Source: Roseovarius albus (lineage in GTDB: Bacteria; Pseudomonadota; Alphaproteobacteria; Rhodobacterales; Rhodobacteraceae). From it: a DNA stretch of 64,000 nucleotides. The position numbers and the translations under genes were made by a program. Within the stretch, counting starts at the first letter, position 1; each line of letters opens with the position of its first letter. The stretch covers positions 62,001-126,000 of the forward strand of contig NZ_FWFX01000012.1 of the NCBI RefSeq assembly GCF_900172335.1. Reading direction: 5' to 3'. Under the pieces are notes generated by a model. It had not been told where the DNA came from and did not search any database. It saw only the letters and a program-made list of their open reading frames with translations. Shown here one piece after another: positions 1-7,951 of this stretch.

Positions 1-354
1 ACGGAAAGCTGCGGTGGACAGCAGGCCCAGCGACAACACGCGATCAGGATAGCGCAGCGCATAGGCCGGGCCGATCATACCGCCCAGCGAATGCCCGGCA
101 AAATGCGCCTGTTCAATCCCGGTGCGTTCGCGCACGCGCTCCAGATCGTTGACCAGTTCATCAAGGCCAAACTCATCATCCGGCAAAGGCGATTCCCCGT
201 GCCCGCGCAGATCATAAGTGATGACAGTGTAATGCGGTGTCAGCTCTGGCAAGGCTTTGGCCCAAGTGTTGCGCGCAGCGCCAATCCCGTGGATCAAGAA
301 CAGCGGCGGGCCATCGCCCTGAACCGTGTATTCGCAGTCAATCACGTCGCTCAT
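1..354 (-). CDS. alpha/beta hydrolase, C-terminus outside the window
   Basis: Reading leftward from an ATG at 354, an open frame of 118 codons runs off the window edge. It shows an HG oxyanion-hole region (LIHGIGAARNTW), a YDLRGHG motif and the nucleophile elbow GHSLGG, all typical of alpha/beta-hydrolase fold enzymes of the 3-oxoadipate enol-lactonase / meta-cleavage hydrolase type. It starts 9 nt after the tautomerase stop and is the last visible gene of the operon that begins at 2094. The company of a tautomerase and a flavin monooxygenase suggests hydrolysis of a ring-cleavage or oxidation product. The substrate cannot be told from sequence. Confidence 0.88.
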   Translation of the reverse strand, partial: MSDVIDCEYTVQGDGPPLFLIHGIGAARNTWAKALPELTPHYTVITYDLRGHGESPLPDDEFGLDELVNDLERVRERTGIEQAHFAGHSLGGMIGPAYALRYPDRVLSLGLLSTAAFR

Positions 355-363
355 GCGGCCCCC

Positions 364-558
364 TCAATCAGGAAACTTGTCTGAACACAGCTGGCCACCC
401 GAGCCCCAGTCCTCTTTATCCACATCGGTGATCACCACATGCACGCTTTCCGGTGTACCACCAGCGGCACTGACGAAGGCATCGGTCAGTTCTTTGACCA
501 AGGCGCGCTTTTGATCAACGCTGCGGCCTTTGAACATTTCCACCCGGATGATTGGCAT
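364..558 (-). CDS. 4-oxalocrotonate tautomerase family protein
   Basis: This 64-residue protein has the family's typical size and begins MPIIRVEMFKGRS. Proline 2, exposed after removal of Met, is the catalytic base, and an Arg follows near residue 12. The family interconverts enol and keto forms of unsaturated dicarboxylates in aromatic meta-cleavage pathways, usually as a small homo-oligomer. It lies between the flavin reductase (10-nt gap) and the hydrolase in the same operon. Family assignment is firm; the exact substrate is inferred from neighbours only. Confidence 0.9.
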   Translation of the reverse strand: MPIIRVEMFKGRSVDQKRALVKELTDAFVSAAGGTPESVHVVITDVDKEDWGSGGQLCSDKFPD

Positions 559-568
559 GTGGGTCTCC

Positions 569-1060
569 TTACTCGGTCTCGTGGGGGCGAACGATATGAA
601 ACGCGCCGCTCATGTAGGTCAGGGGTTTTTCTCCGGCGTTCGAAATGCCGGTGACATTACCAATGCAGATTGCGTGGCTGCCGTGGATGTGGCGGTGGTT
701 CAGCGAACAGGTGAAGGCGGTCGCGCGCGGCAGCATCGGACCAAACTCGGTTTCGATGATCTCGACCCCCTCGAAACGGTTCGGGTTCGAGGCATCCAAC
801 GCCCCGGCAAAGCGCGTCGCCAGACTTGCGGCATCTTCGGGCAGGATATTCACGCAGAACGCTCCGTTCTCAGACACGGTCTGCGCGATCCGGCTGTCGG
901 CCTTGAGACAGACCAGAACCGACGGCGGGTCCGCTGAGAGCGAAGAAAAGGCACTGACTGTGGCCCCCATCTTGCCCGAAGGGCCATCTGTGGTGACAAC
1001 AGTAACAGTGGATGCCACATGGCGCATGGCGGTAATAAACGCGTCACGGGCAGCATTCAT
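569..1060 (-). CDS. flavin reductase domain protein, partner of the LLM monooxygenase
   Basis: The protein of about 163 aa belongs to the flavin reductase-like, FMN-binding family (HpaC-type). Visible hallmarks are the N-terminal block TVVTTDGPSGKMGATVSAF, the central SVLVCL strand, the FCVNIL motif and a C-terminal GNV. Such enzymes use NAD(P)H to make free reduced flavin for a separate oxygenase. The ATG at 1060 is chosen because it overlaps the stop of the LLM monooxygenase gene as ATGA, implying translational coupling. A longer frame to 1120 lies inside the upstream gene and is unlikely. Confidence 0.9.
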   Translation of the reverse strand: MNAARDAFITAMRHVASTVTVVTTDGPSGKMGATVSAFSSLSADPPSVLVCLKADSRIAQTVSENGAFCVNILPEDAASLATRFAGALDASNPNRFEGVEIIETEFGPMLPRATAFTCSLNHRHIHGSHAICIGNVTGISNAGEKPLTYMSGAFHIVRPHETE

Positions 1061-2094
1061 TGGGCGGCAATCCCGGCGGTGCGGCCTGTAAAGTGCGGCA
1101 TGACCTCTTCGGCGAAGCACTGGATCGAGTCCATTGTCTGGCTCAGCTCGAGCCCGAAATTCATGTTCAGGATGACACGATCGATCCCCAGCTCGGCATA
1201 TGGCCCAAGCTTGTCGATCATTTCCTGTGGTGTGCAGATCAAAAGGCTTTCCCCCAGTTCTTCGACCGTCTGGTCGCGTGGCAGTTCTCTGATCATACCA
1301 TTGTCAACAATTCCGGGGCCGGTAAAGACATTATCGAAGCGGCTGTAATAACTGTAGGCGGCTTCAATCTTGCGCTGGCGTTCCGCCGCACTGTGGGCGA
1401 CATGAGCGACCCGGCTGAGCGAGAGGGTCAGATGCGCACCCGCCTCGCCCATTTCGTCCTTGGCTCGGGTGAAGCCGCCGACCTGATCCATCAGCAATTG
1501 GTGGTTGCCGGACAGGGGCGTGGTCTGGATGTGAAAACCACGCTTGGTGCAATGGTAAATCCCTTCAGGATTCATCACCGCCATCATCATCGATATGGGG
1601 CGCACCGGGCGGGGCATGACGGTGAGGGGGTCAAATTTGTAATATTTGCCATCCCAGCTCACCTCTTCCTCGGTCAGCAAGGCCTGCAGCACGTTCAACG
1701 ATTCATCAAACCGTTCACGGGTCTCGGCCATGGGCACATCAAGGCGTTCCATCTCATAGGCAAAGGCCCCGCGCCCGACACCCAGCATCAGGCGGCCTTC
1801 GGTAAAGATATCGGCAACAATCAATTCGCCCGCATAGATCCGCATGTCGTGCAGCGGCAGCACCACGACCGAAGTCATGATTTTCACCCGTTCGGTCATC
1901 GAGGCGATTTTGGTGGCAAAGGTCAGCGGTGCGGGCATCATCAGCACATTAATCAGGTGGTGTTCGGTCAGGGAGACGGCATCATAGCTCAACCGGTCGG
2001 CCAGTTGCGCCTGATCCAGCATGTCTTTGTAAACACGATCCCCGCCGTAATTTTTGTTGGGGTAATCGGCTGAAAGCTGAAGGCTAAATTCCAT
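1057..2094 (-). CDS. LLM-class flavin-dependent monooxygenase (bacterial luciferase family)
   Basis: This 345-residue protein has the TIM-barrel luciferase-like pattern: an N-terminal strand (MEFSLQLSADYP), the SLTEHH block near residue 44, VKIMTSVVVLPLHDM, and the GRLMLGVGRG motif that binds flavin phosphate in this family. It is the first gene of the operon and overlaps the flavin reductase by 4 nt, forming an apparent two-component monooxygenase. The neighbouring tautomerase and hydrolase point to degradation of a cyclic or aromatic compound. Regulation probably comes from the divergent LysR gene, which starts about 100 nt away. Confidence 0.92.
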   Translation of the reverse strand: MEFSLQLSADYPNKNYGGDRVYKDMLDQAQLADRLSYDAVSLTEHHLINVLMMPAPLTFATKIASMTERVKIMTSVVVLPLHDMRIYAGELIVADIFTEGRLMLGVGRGAFAYEMERLDVPMAETRERFDESLNVLQALLTEEEVSWDGKYYKFDPLTVMPRPVRPISMMMAVMNPEGIYHCTKRGFHIQTTPLSGNHQLLMDQVGGFTRAKDEMGEAGAHLTLSLSRVAHVAHSAAERQRKIEAAYSYYSRFDNVFTGPGIVDNGMIRELPRDQTVEELGESLLICTPQEMIDKLGPYAELGIDRVILNMNFGLELSQTMDSIQCFAEEVMPHFTGRTAGIAAQ

Positions 2095-2165
2095 GTCTCA
2101 CTCTCCCTGTTCGCAAGATGAGAATGGCAGAGTTTATTAAATCTGGAAAACGGATTTATTCTATT

Positions 2166-2193
2166 CATTAATTCAAAAATACTGCATTAATTC
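2166..2193. promoter_or_regulatory. direct repeat in the LysR / monooxygenase divergent promoter
   Basis: The 9-mer CATTAATTC occurs at 2166-2174 and again at 2185-2193, 19 bp apart, in the AT-rich 102-bp gap between the monooxygenase operon and lysR. LysR-type proteins usually autoregulate and activate a divergent operon from such gaps, so this is a plausible binding region. The second copy abuts the lysR start, which fits autorepression. Inference from position and repeat only. Confidence 0.35.
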
Positions 2194-2196
2194 GGT

Positions 2197-3015
2197 ATGA
2201 ACATTGTCGCGATTGAAACCTTTCTGACGGTGACACGTGTGCGAAACCTCAACCGCGCGGCGGAAGAGATGAACATCACCCAATCCGCCGTGACCGCACG
2301 GCTGTACGCGCTCGAGCAGGCGTTGGGGACGAAGCTGCTGAACCGCTCGCGCAAGGGGGCGACGCTGACCAAGGCGGGCTATGCGTTTCTAGAGCAGGCC
2401 GAACTGATCACCAGCACTTGGGCGAACGCCAAGGCGCAGGCCAATCTGCCAAGCGGGGTGACACAACTGTTCAGCTTTGTCTGTGCCCCCGCGCTCTGGC
2501 CCAATCTGGGGCAGGATTGGATTGATGGGTTGCGGCGGGATCACCCCGAAACAGCGGTCGAGGTCTGGGCGGGACTGAAAAGCGATGCGCAAAGTTGGTT
2601 GCAAAGCGGGATGAGCGATGCCGCCCTGCTTCCAGAGCCAATCACCGGGCCGGGCTTTGATCATCGAGTGTTTTCAACCGAGACACTGATACAGGTATCG
2701 ACGGTGGAGCGCGAAGCCGTGCGATGGGACCCTCACTATATCTTTGTCGATTACGGCCCCGCCTTTCGCGCTCAACATGCCGCCGCATGGCCCAGTGGGG
2801 AAACCGCCTCACTCTCAGTCAGTAATCCAGACTGGGCGCGGGAACATCTGTTCAAGTATGGCGGGTCTGCCTATTTACCCGAACGGATCGTACAGGAGGA
2901 TCTGGCGGCAGGTCGATTGTTTGCCGTTAGAGGCAGCGCCAGTTTCACCCAGCGCAGTGTACTAAGCTGGCGCAAAGCGAGCGAGCCCGCGTTTGCATGG
3001 TTGGGGTCTAGTTAG
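2197..3015 (+). CDS. LysR family transcriptional regulator
   Basis: The 272-aa protein begins with the standard LysR winged helix-turn-helix: MNIVAIETFLTVTRVRNLNR, then AAEEMNITQSAVTARLYALE and LGTKLLNRS. The effector domain is shorter than the usual 290-310 aa family length. It is transcribed away from the LLM monooxygenase operon, its likely target. The last 74 bp before the stop (2933-3006) recur with 64 of 74 identities at 3789-3862, where the homologous frame continues with a different C-terminal tail. The present C-terminus (WLGSS) may therefore be a rearranged end. Confidence 0.9.
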   Translation: MNIVAIETFLTVTRVRNLNRAAEEMNITQSAVTARLYALEQALGTKLLNRSRKGATLTKAGYAFLEQAELITSTWANAKAQANLPSGVTQLFSFVCAPALWPNLGQDWIDGLRRDHPETAVEVWAGLKSDAQSWLQSGMSDAALLPEPITGPGFDHRVFSTETLIQVSTVEREAVRWDPHYIFVDYGPAFRAQHAAAWPSGETASLSVSNPDWAREHLFKYGGSAYLPERIVQEDLAAGRLFAVRGSASFTQRSVLSWRKASEPAFAWLGSS

Positions 3016-3081
3016 AGAAGATATCCCTGCGCGCCTCGAAGTGATTTGCTGATTTTTGGGTGGAACGCTATTCTACCAACT

Positions 3082-3753
3082 GTGAAAACCCTGATCCTAT
3101 CGCTACTCCTCGCGCTCGCCCCGGCGAATGCGCGTGCATGCGAACTTGCGCTGGTCATTGCCCTCGACGTGTCGCGCTCTGTTGATAAATTCGAATATAT
3201 CCTTATGCGAAACGGCGTCGGTGACGCTCTTTTGGATGATGACGTCATTGAATTGATCGGCTGGATGCCCGGGGGCCTTCAAGTGACCGTGACGCAATGG
3301 GGCGGTGCTGGTCAGCAACGACAACCGATTGCCTGGCGTCGTCTTTCAGATAGGCAAAGCGTGATAGAATTTGTCGAAGACCTGATCAAAATTGATCGCG
3401 GCTTCTGGTATGCTGATACCTCGGTTTCCGAGGCGCTGCTGCATGCCGATTTTATGTTCCAACAACTGGAAACCCCCTGTCGCCGCCATGTGATTGATGT
3501 GTCCGGCGATGGGATTTCGAATGCAGGGCCAGAGGTGAACCCGATTTCGATTGCTGTCGCTGAAAGGGGCGTCACTATCAATGGTTTGGTGGTTGCGGGC
3601 GCGCAACCAGATCCGGTTGTCTACTACCTTTCAGAAGTGATCCGCGGACCCTTGGCTTTTGTGGAAGTCACCCAGGGCTATGACGATTACGCGCGCGCAA
3701 TGAAGCGGAAACTGCTACGTGAACTGGCACCAAGCATTTCTATGCTTGACTGA
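3082..3753 (+). CDS. DUF1194 family secreted protein with von Willebrand A-like domain
   Basis: The GTG at 3082 is preferred because it gives a clean signal peptide (MKTLILSLLLALAPANARA) followed by CELALVIALDVSRSV. A TTG at 3046 is possible but adds residues unlike a leader. The DVSRS sequence is a MIDAS-type DxSxS metal site, and HVIDVSGDG forms a second conserved strand, as in DUF1194 proteins of alphaproteobacteria. The length of about 223 aa is normal for the family. The function is unknown; an exported adhesion or scaffold role is only inference. The gene sits between lysR and a duplicate of the lysR tail, suggesting it arrived with a recombination event. Confidence 0.85.
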   Translation: MKTLILSLLLALAPANARACELALVIALDVSRSVDKFEYILMRNGVGDALLDDDVIELIGWMPGGLQVTVTQWGGAGQQRQPIAWRRLSDRQSVIEFVEDLIKIDRGFWYADTSVSEALLHADFMFQQLETPCRRHVIDVSGDGISNAGPEVNPISIAVAERGVTINGLVVAGAQPDPVVYYLSEVIRGPLAFVEVTQGYDDYARAMKRKLLRELAPSISMLD

Positions 3754-3787
3754 TACATCGCATAGGGGGCGGTTTTTTGCTGGCAAC

Positions 3788-3886
3788 AGCAGGGCCGGCT
3801 TCACCCAGCGCATTGTTCTAAGCTGGCGTAAAGCAAGCGAGGCGGCGTTTTCATGGTTGGGGCAAGTTGTGGAAAATACGCAATGA
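3788..3886 (+). pseudogene. orphan 3' fragment of a LysR-type gene
   Basis: The reading frame here matches the end of the lysR gene at 2197-3015. Both contain FTQR, VLSWRKASE and W-L-G in the same register. The nucleotide blocks 2933-3006 and 3789-3862 align without gaps with 10 mismatches. This copy continues to QVVENTQ and a stop at 3884-3886, possibly the ancestral terminus. No start codon or upstream part is present. The remaining bases to 4055 hold nothing I recognise. Likely left by recombination with a related lysR, or by insertion of the DUF1194 gene. Confidence 0.7.
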
Positions 3887-4055
3887 CAGCAGCGATCAAC
3901 AGCCTGAGCGGAAAGCGGGAGTTCGCCGCGGTTGCATTAGCTTCCGGGGCATGTTGCCAAAGCAGCCATTCATTTTACGTCAGATCACAAAAGTGCAGGG
4001 CCTCATACGAAGGCGAAATATAGTGACATTCAAACAGTAAAAAGAAAAATCACAG

Positions 4056-5132
4056 CTACTGTTCTTCATTGATCTTATCTACATCAGGAGCATCAGTTAT
4101 AATTGCTGTTCCCAGTGCAGCCTGGCCTGCAATTCGGGTCTGATATCTAATGACTACGAAAAAGCCTTTTCCAAGAGTCTTTTGAAGCTCATCTAACAAT
4201 GACTCTTTAGCAAGCTCTTTCGGAATTAAATCTGCTACAGACGCAACCTCGTGCTGTGCACCCAAAGGCAAATCAATAATTATCCAAAGATCAACAGTTT
4301 TGCTTTTGGGATTTACGTCAAGACGGATGATTTCCACCGAAATAGGATTGGCCCACGCCTTCACTCTCCAAGCAAGTTCTTGTTCGACGCGGGCTTCTTG
4401 AAATCGGTGAACAGTTGCGTGACCTAGCTGGAACGTAACGATCGCAAGAAAAATGATCGTTATGGCGAAGCTTGCTGAAAACCGAGCCCAACGTTTTCCT
4501 TTTGCCAAAACGCTTGGGATGGCTCCTGAAGAAATATAGACAGCACAGGCTGACAAAACGATCGCGTTTAAATTTGTGAAGAAAAGAAGACATGCTTCGT
4601 AGGCATCCCGAAATTCGCCAAACGATAACAATATTCCTGCCGCAGACAACGGTGGGACTAGGGAAACGCCGATTGCAGCGCCTGGGAGTAAACTCAGCTC
4701 AGACTTGTTCACTTGCACAAAAGCTCCGGCAACACCCGCTGCCAATGCAACTACGAGGTCCTCGATGCCGGGATCGGTTCGCGCGTATACCTCGTTCGGA
4801 ATTGAAATTCCGCGAGGAAAGTTGGTGATGAGCATGGCCACCCAAACTAAAGCGACGCAGATCAAGGCCACAAAGATAACGGTAAAAAATAGCTTGAGCA
4901 CTCGGTCGATCCTGCCAATCACCATTGCAGCTGCAATACCCAAAATCGGTGTCATCAGAGGCGCAATCAGCATTGCGGCAATAACCACAGCGCCAGAGTT
5001 TCTAAGAAGACCCATGGTGGCGATTGTTATGGAAAGTGCCAACAGCATCGCAAAACGATTCCAATAGGAGGGCGGATCTCTTCCCTCAAATTTGAGGATT
5101 TCTCGTGCGGTACTTACCTTCGCTTTTTTCAT
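4056..5132 (-). CDS. DUF389 family integral membrane protein
   Basis: This 358-aa protein carries the DUF389 signature: MGLLRNSGAVVIAAMLIAPLMTPILG near residues 40-65, several further hydrophobic helices, and LLPGAAIGVSLVPPLSAAGI near residues 150-170. About six transmembrane segments are visible, with a soluble C-terminal domain from about residue 240. DUF389 proteins are widespread and lack an established function. It is alone on its strand, with no obvious partner on either side. The ATG at 5132 gives the expected short cytosolic N-terminus before the first helix. Confidence 0.85.
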   Translation of the reverse strand: MKKAKVSTAREILKFEGRDPPSYWNRFAMLLALSITIATMGLLRNSGAVVIAAMLIAPLMTPILGIAAAMVIGRIDRVLKLFFTVIFVALICVALVWVAMLITNFPRGISIPNEVYARTDPGIEDLVVALAAGVAGAFVQVNKSELSLLPGAAIGVSLVPPLSAAGILLSFGEFRDAYEACLLFFTNLNAIVLSACAVYISSGAIPSVLAKGKRWARFSASFAITIIFLAIVTFQLGHATVHRFQEARVEQELAWRVKAWANPISVEIIRLDVNPKSKTVDLWIIIDLPLGAQHEVASVADLIPKELAKESLLDELQKTLGKGFFVVIRYQTRIAGQAALGTAIITDAPDVDKINEEQ

Positions 5133-5454
5133 AGTTAATACTATCTACCCCTAGCCGTTGTAATCAAGTTTGAGCAGGGAGCAGACTTAAAATCAAAAAA
5201 GTAGATCCCTTTTTTTGAACGTCAACGAATGGCGGCAATGCGGGTTGCACCCGCAGAAACTGAACACCGTACTCGATGTCGGTTTTGGGCTATTCTCGCC
5301 GCAAACAATTTCGATTTTCGACGCTTTGCTTCTTTTTGTGTATATCGCAGCATCAACAAGTATGGGCTCAAATCTGACATTTAACACCACTGGCCAAACA
5401 TGCTTGCGCCTGTCATATCATCCCAAACACCCTTTTTGAATGACAAGGTCCACT
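5133..5454. other. intergenic region without a recognised gene
   Basis: This 322-bp gap separates the start of the DUF389 gene from that of the HAD gene and must contain both divergent promoters. Frames of 65 and 74 codons exist here but look like random translation (irregular composition, no ribosome site, no domain). A small GC-rich patch around 5225-5255 contains gggttgcaccc, a short inverted repeat. I see no tRNA, terminator or regulator site that I could defend. Confidence 0.5.
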
Positions 5455-6330
5455 ATGTCCCAGATCATCGAACACTTCGCTGAAATTTCTGACCGCTATC
5501 ACGCGCTGTTTGTCGATCTGTGGGGCTGCATGCACAATGGCATCAATGCCTTCCCCGAGGCGGTGGCCGCGATGCAGGCCTATCGTGCCAAGGGGGGTAT
5601 TGTGGTGCTGGTCACCAACTCGCCCAAACCGCGCGCTGGTGTGGCGGCGCAGTTAGGGCAGTTTGGCGTCCCCGATGATGCCTATGACACCATCGCCACT
5701 TCGGGCGATTCAGCGCGTTCGGCGATGTTTACCGGGGCCGTTGGGGAAAAGGTTTTCTTCATGGGCGAATGGGCGCGGGACGAAGGGTTCTTTGAACCGC
5801 TGGAAGTGATTGAGAACCCGATCACCATCAGCCGGGTACCGCTGGATCAGGCCGAGGGCATTGTCTGCTGTGGACCGTTTGACACCATGGCAGATCCGGA
5901 TGTTAACCGACCGGATTTTCTCTATGCCAAGCAAAAGGGACTCAAGTTACTGTGCGCCAACCCCGATATCGTGGTGGATCGCGGCGAACGGCGCGAATGG
6001 TGTGCAGGGGCCTTGGCACGGCTTTATACCGAAATGGGTGGCGAAAGCTTGTACTTTGGCAAGCCACACCCACCAATCTATGATCTGGCTCGCCGTCGTT
6101 TGGCCGCGATGGGTGAAAACATCGAATCAGCGGATATTTTGGCCATCGGTGATGGTCTTCATACTGATATTATTGGCGCTGCTGGCGAGGATATAGATTC
6201 ACTTTTCATCTCTGGCGGCCTTGCTGCAGGCGAAACCAAGACCGATTATCACCCCGACCCAGAAGCCCTAATGGCCTATTTAGAAAGGGAAATGGTGACT
6301 TCAACCTACACAATTGGGCGTTTACGATAA
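5455..6330 (+). CDS. HAD-superfamily class IIA phosphatase-like protein (TIGR01459 type)
   Basis: The protein of about 291 aa starts with the HAD motif I strand ALFVDLWGCMHNG. Motif II is LVTNSPKPR and motif IV is ILAIGDGLHTDIIGA; KPHPPIYDLA supplies the motif III lysine. In motif I the second acidic residue of the usual DxD is Trp (D-L-W), as I recall for the TIGR01459 subgroup, so its phosphatase activity is uncertain. An AAGG six bases upstream supports the ATG at 5455 over that at 5440. It stands alone; the next gene starts about 100 nt downstream. Substrate unknown. Confidence 0.85.
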   Translation: MSQIIEHFAEISDRYHALFVDLWGCMHNGINAFPEAVAAMQAYRAKGGIVVLVTNSPKPRAGVAAQLGQFGVPDDAYDTIATSGDSARSAMFTGAVGEKVFFMGEWARDEGFFEPLEVIENPITISRVPLDQAEGIVCCGPFDTMADPDVNRPDFLYAKQKGLKLLCANPDIVVDRGERREWCAGALARLYTEMGGESLYFGKPHPPIYDLARRRLAAMGENIESADILAIGDGLHTDIIGAAGEDIDSLFISGGLAAGETKTDYHPDPEALMAYLEREMVTSTYTIGRLR

Positions 6331-6433
6331 GTAAAATTAACACTTGATTTTCTGCACCTGCAAAGTAATAAAGTTCCAACATCAGTCATGATATGATCTG
6401 AAAATTACTCACCCGACTGCCTTGGAGGGCCGG

Positions 6434-6877
6434 ATGTTGGACAATTTGCCTCGTGGAACCATCACCATTGAAGAGATCGAGATGGGCATGGTGCGCAGCT
6501 TGCGCAAAGTGGTCACCGATGAAGATATCGAGATGTTTGCCGAGGTCTCAACCGATCGCAATCCGGTGCATCTGGATGACGATTATGCCCGCGACACGAT
6601 CTTTGAGGGACGGATTGCGCACGGCATGCTGACCGCAGGTCTGATCTCGGCGGTAATTGGTGAGCAACTTCCTGGCCACGGCACGGTTTACATGGGACAG
6701 ACGTTGAAGTTCTTGGCCCCTGTGCGTCCCGGTGATCAGGTTCTGGCCGAAGTTGAGGTTATTGGGATCGATCATGGCAAACGCCGCGTGCAGCTGGACT
6801 GCCGTTGTTTGGTCAACGGTAAAAAAGTTCTAATCGGCGAGGCTACGGTCCTGGCCCCATCTGGCAAGTTCGACTGA
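6434..6877 (+). CDS. MaoC family (R)-specific enoyl-CoA hydratase-like protein
   Basis: This 147-residue hot-dog fold protein has the hydratase-2 motif FAEVSTDRNPVHLDDDYA (catalytic Asp and His) followed by GRIAHGMLTAGLIS, as in PhaJ-type enoyl-CoA hydratases. Such enzymes hydrate trans-2-enoyl-CoA to the (R)-3-hydroxyacyl-CoA and can feed polyhydroxyalkanoate synthesis. The ATG at 6434 follows a GGAGGG ribosome site, so the TTG-initiated extension to 6422 is not used. It has no clear operon partner. PHA supply is an inference from family only. Confidence 0.88.
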   Translation: MLDNLPRGTITIEEIEMGMVRSLRKVVTDEDIEMFAEVSTDRNPVHLDDDYARDTIFEGRIAHGMLTAGLISAVIGEQLPGHGTVYMGQTLKFLAPVRPGDQVLAEVEVIGIDHGKRRVQLDCRCLVNGKKVLIGEATVLAPSGKFD

Positions 6878-6958
6878 TCGGGACGTGGTGAGGGGCGCCG
6901 CCTCTCTTGGCCTTTGGCCAATTCACCTCGGGATATTTCTGATCAAATGAAGAATGGA

Positions 6959-7852
6959 TCAGGATTGGTTTTGCTTAATCGCCTGTCTGAGCGCCGCGTA
7001 ATTGGGCAAGCCATATTCCCGTTCGATGGTTTCAGACCATCGTCTTGCGAAGGCAGCACGTATTTCATCACCAACCATCTGTCGCCCTGCCCCCGATTTC
7101 CCTTGACTGACCTTGGTTGAAACCCCATCGGCTGGCAGGTTGCAGGCGGCATCCCGCGCCTGACGCAATAGGTGGTCGTCAAACTGTGTTGGGTGAGCTT
7201 TCATAAATTCAAACCCCGCCTGATGTGTGGCCACATCAATGGTTGCCTGATCGGCAACACCCATGAAGTCCGCGACAGACTTAACAACCGCGGGGAGGTC
7301 TTGTTTCATATCCTCAAACGACAGCAGCATAACTTTCAGGTTGTGGCGTTGCTCCCACCACCCGGACAAGTGACCCCAGTAATTGTTCGATGGTTCCCGA
7401 TTCAAAAAATACTCCGCAAAATCGGGTAATGAGATCGAACCGCTCTCAAAATGCCAACCATCCAAAAATTTATAAAGTGAGACAAAGGCATCCAACGGAT
7501 CACGCAGCACCACAATATAACGTCCGCCCTTAGGGATGTTCTCCCAGTTCAAGTGGCTTTTGAAGGCGCGAGGGACGGCCGCCTGTGGCGCATTTATATC
7601 GACACCCATATCATGGGCAAGCTCAAGCCATGGCACAACTTCGGTGATTTCCGCGAAATCCATAACACCGCCCGTGCGCAGTCCGTGCACGATCTGCTGC
7701 ATCCATGTGGTACCACATTTGGCATAGGGGCTTATGAAGATATCTGTCGGATCAGGTTTATAGGTCAAACCGCGGTGCACGCCCTCATCCGTGGCGAAGC
7801 CTTTCATGTTCTCGCGCATGCCTTCGATTGTGGTCGGTCTCGCCTTCGTCAT
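6959..7852 (-). CDS. sulfotransferase domain protein
   Basis: The protein of about 297 aa has the 5'-phosphosulfate loop of PAPS-dependent sulfotransferases (PYAKCGTTWMQQIVHGL, near residue 45), a RDPLDAFVSLYKF segment that fits the 3'-phosphate binding site, and a GKSGAGRQM loop near the C-terminus where the family places its conserved RKGxxGdW-like sequence. Length is right for cytosolic-type sulfotransferases. The ATG at 7852 has GGAG seven bases upstream; the ATG at 7867 lacks one. It lies between unrelated genes on the other strand. The acceptor cannot be predicted. Confidence 0.9.
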   Translation of the reverse strand: MTKARPTTIEGMRENMKGFATDEGVHRGLTYKPDPTDIFISPYAKCGTTWMQQIVHGLRTGGVMDFAEITEVVPWLELAHDMGVDINAPQAAVPRAFKSHLNWENIPKGGRYIVVLRDPLDAFVSLYKFLDGWHFESGSISLPDFAEYFLNREPSNNYWGHLSGWWEQRHNLKVMLLSFEDMKQDLPAVVKSVADFMGVADQATIDVATHQAGFEFMKAHPTQFDDHLLRQARDAACNLPADGVSTKVSQGKSGAGRQMVGDEIRAAFARRWSETIEREYGLPNYAALRQAIKQNQS

Positions 7853-7951
7853 CCCTGCACTCCACATCTTCTAAGTTATGCCTAACGCAGACATTCACAA
7901 TGCACCAGCATCCTGCTTGCACCCAGCAGGCGATATCGCTACCCCTGCGCC

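Noticed and set aside
1060..2073. Plus-strand frame of 337 codons
   Set aside because: It mirrors the LLM monooxygenase gene; it is rich in His, Gln and Gly with no domain, as expected for an antisense shadow.
5215..5439. 74-codon plus-strand frame upstream of the HAD gene
   Set aside because: Irregular composition, no ribosome site and no domain; ends directly at the HAD start region and is probably random.
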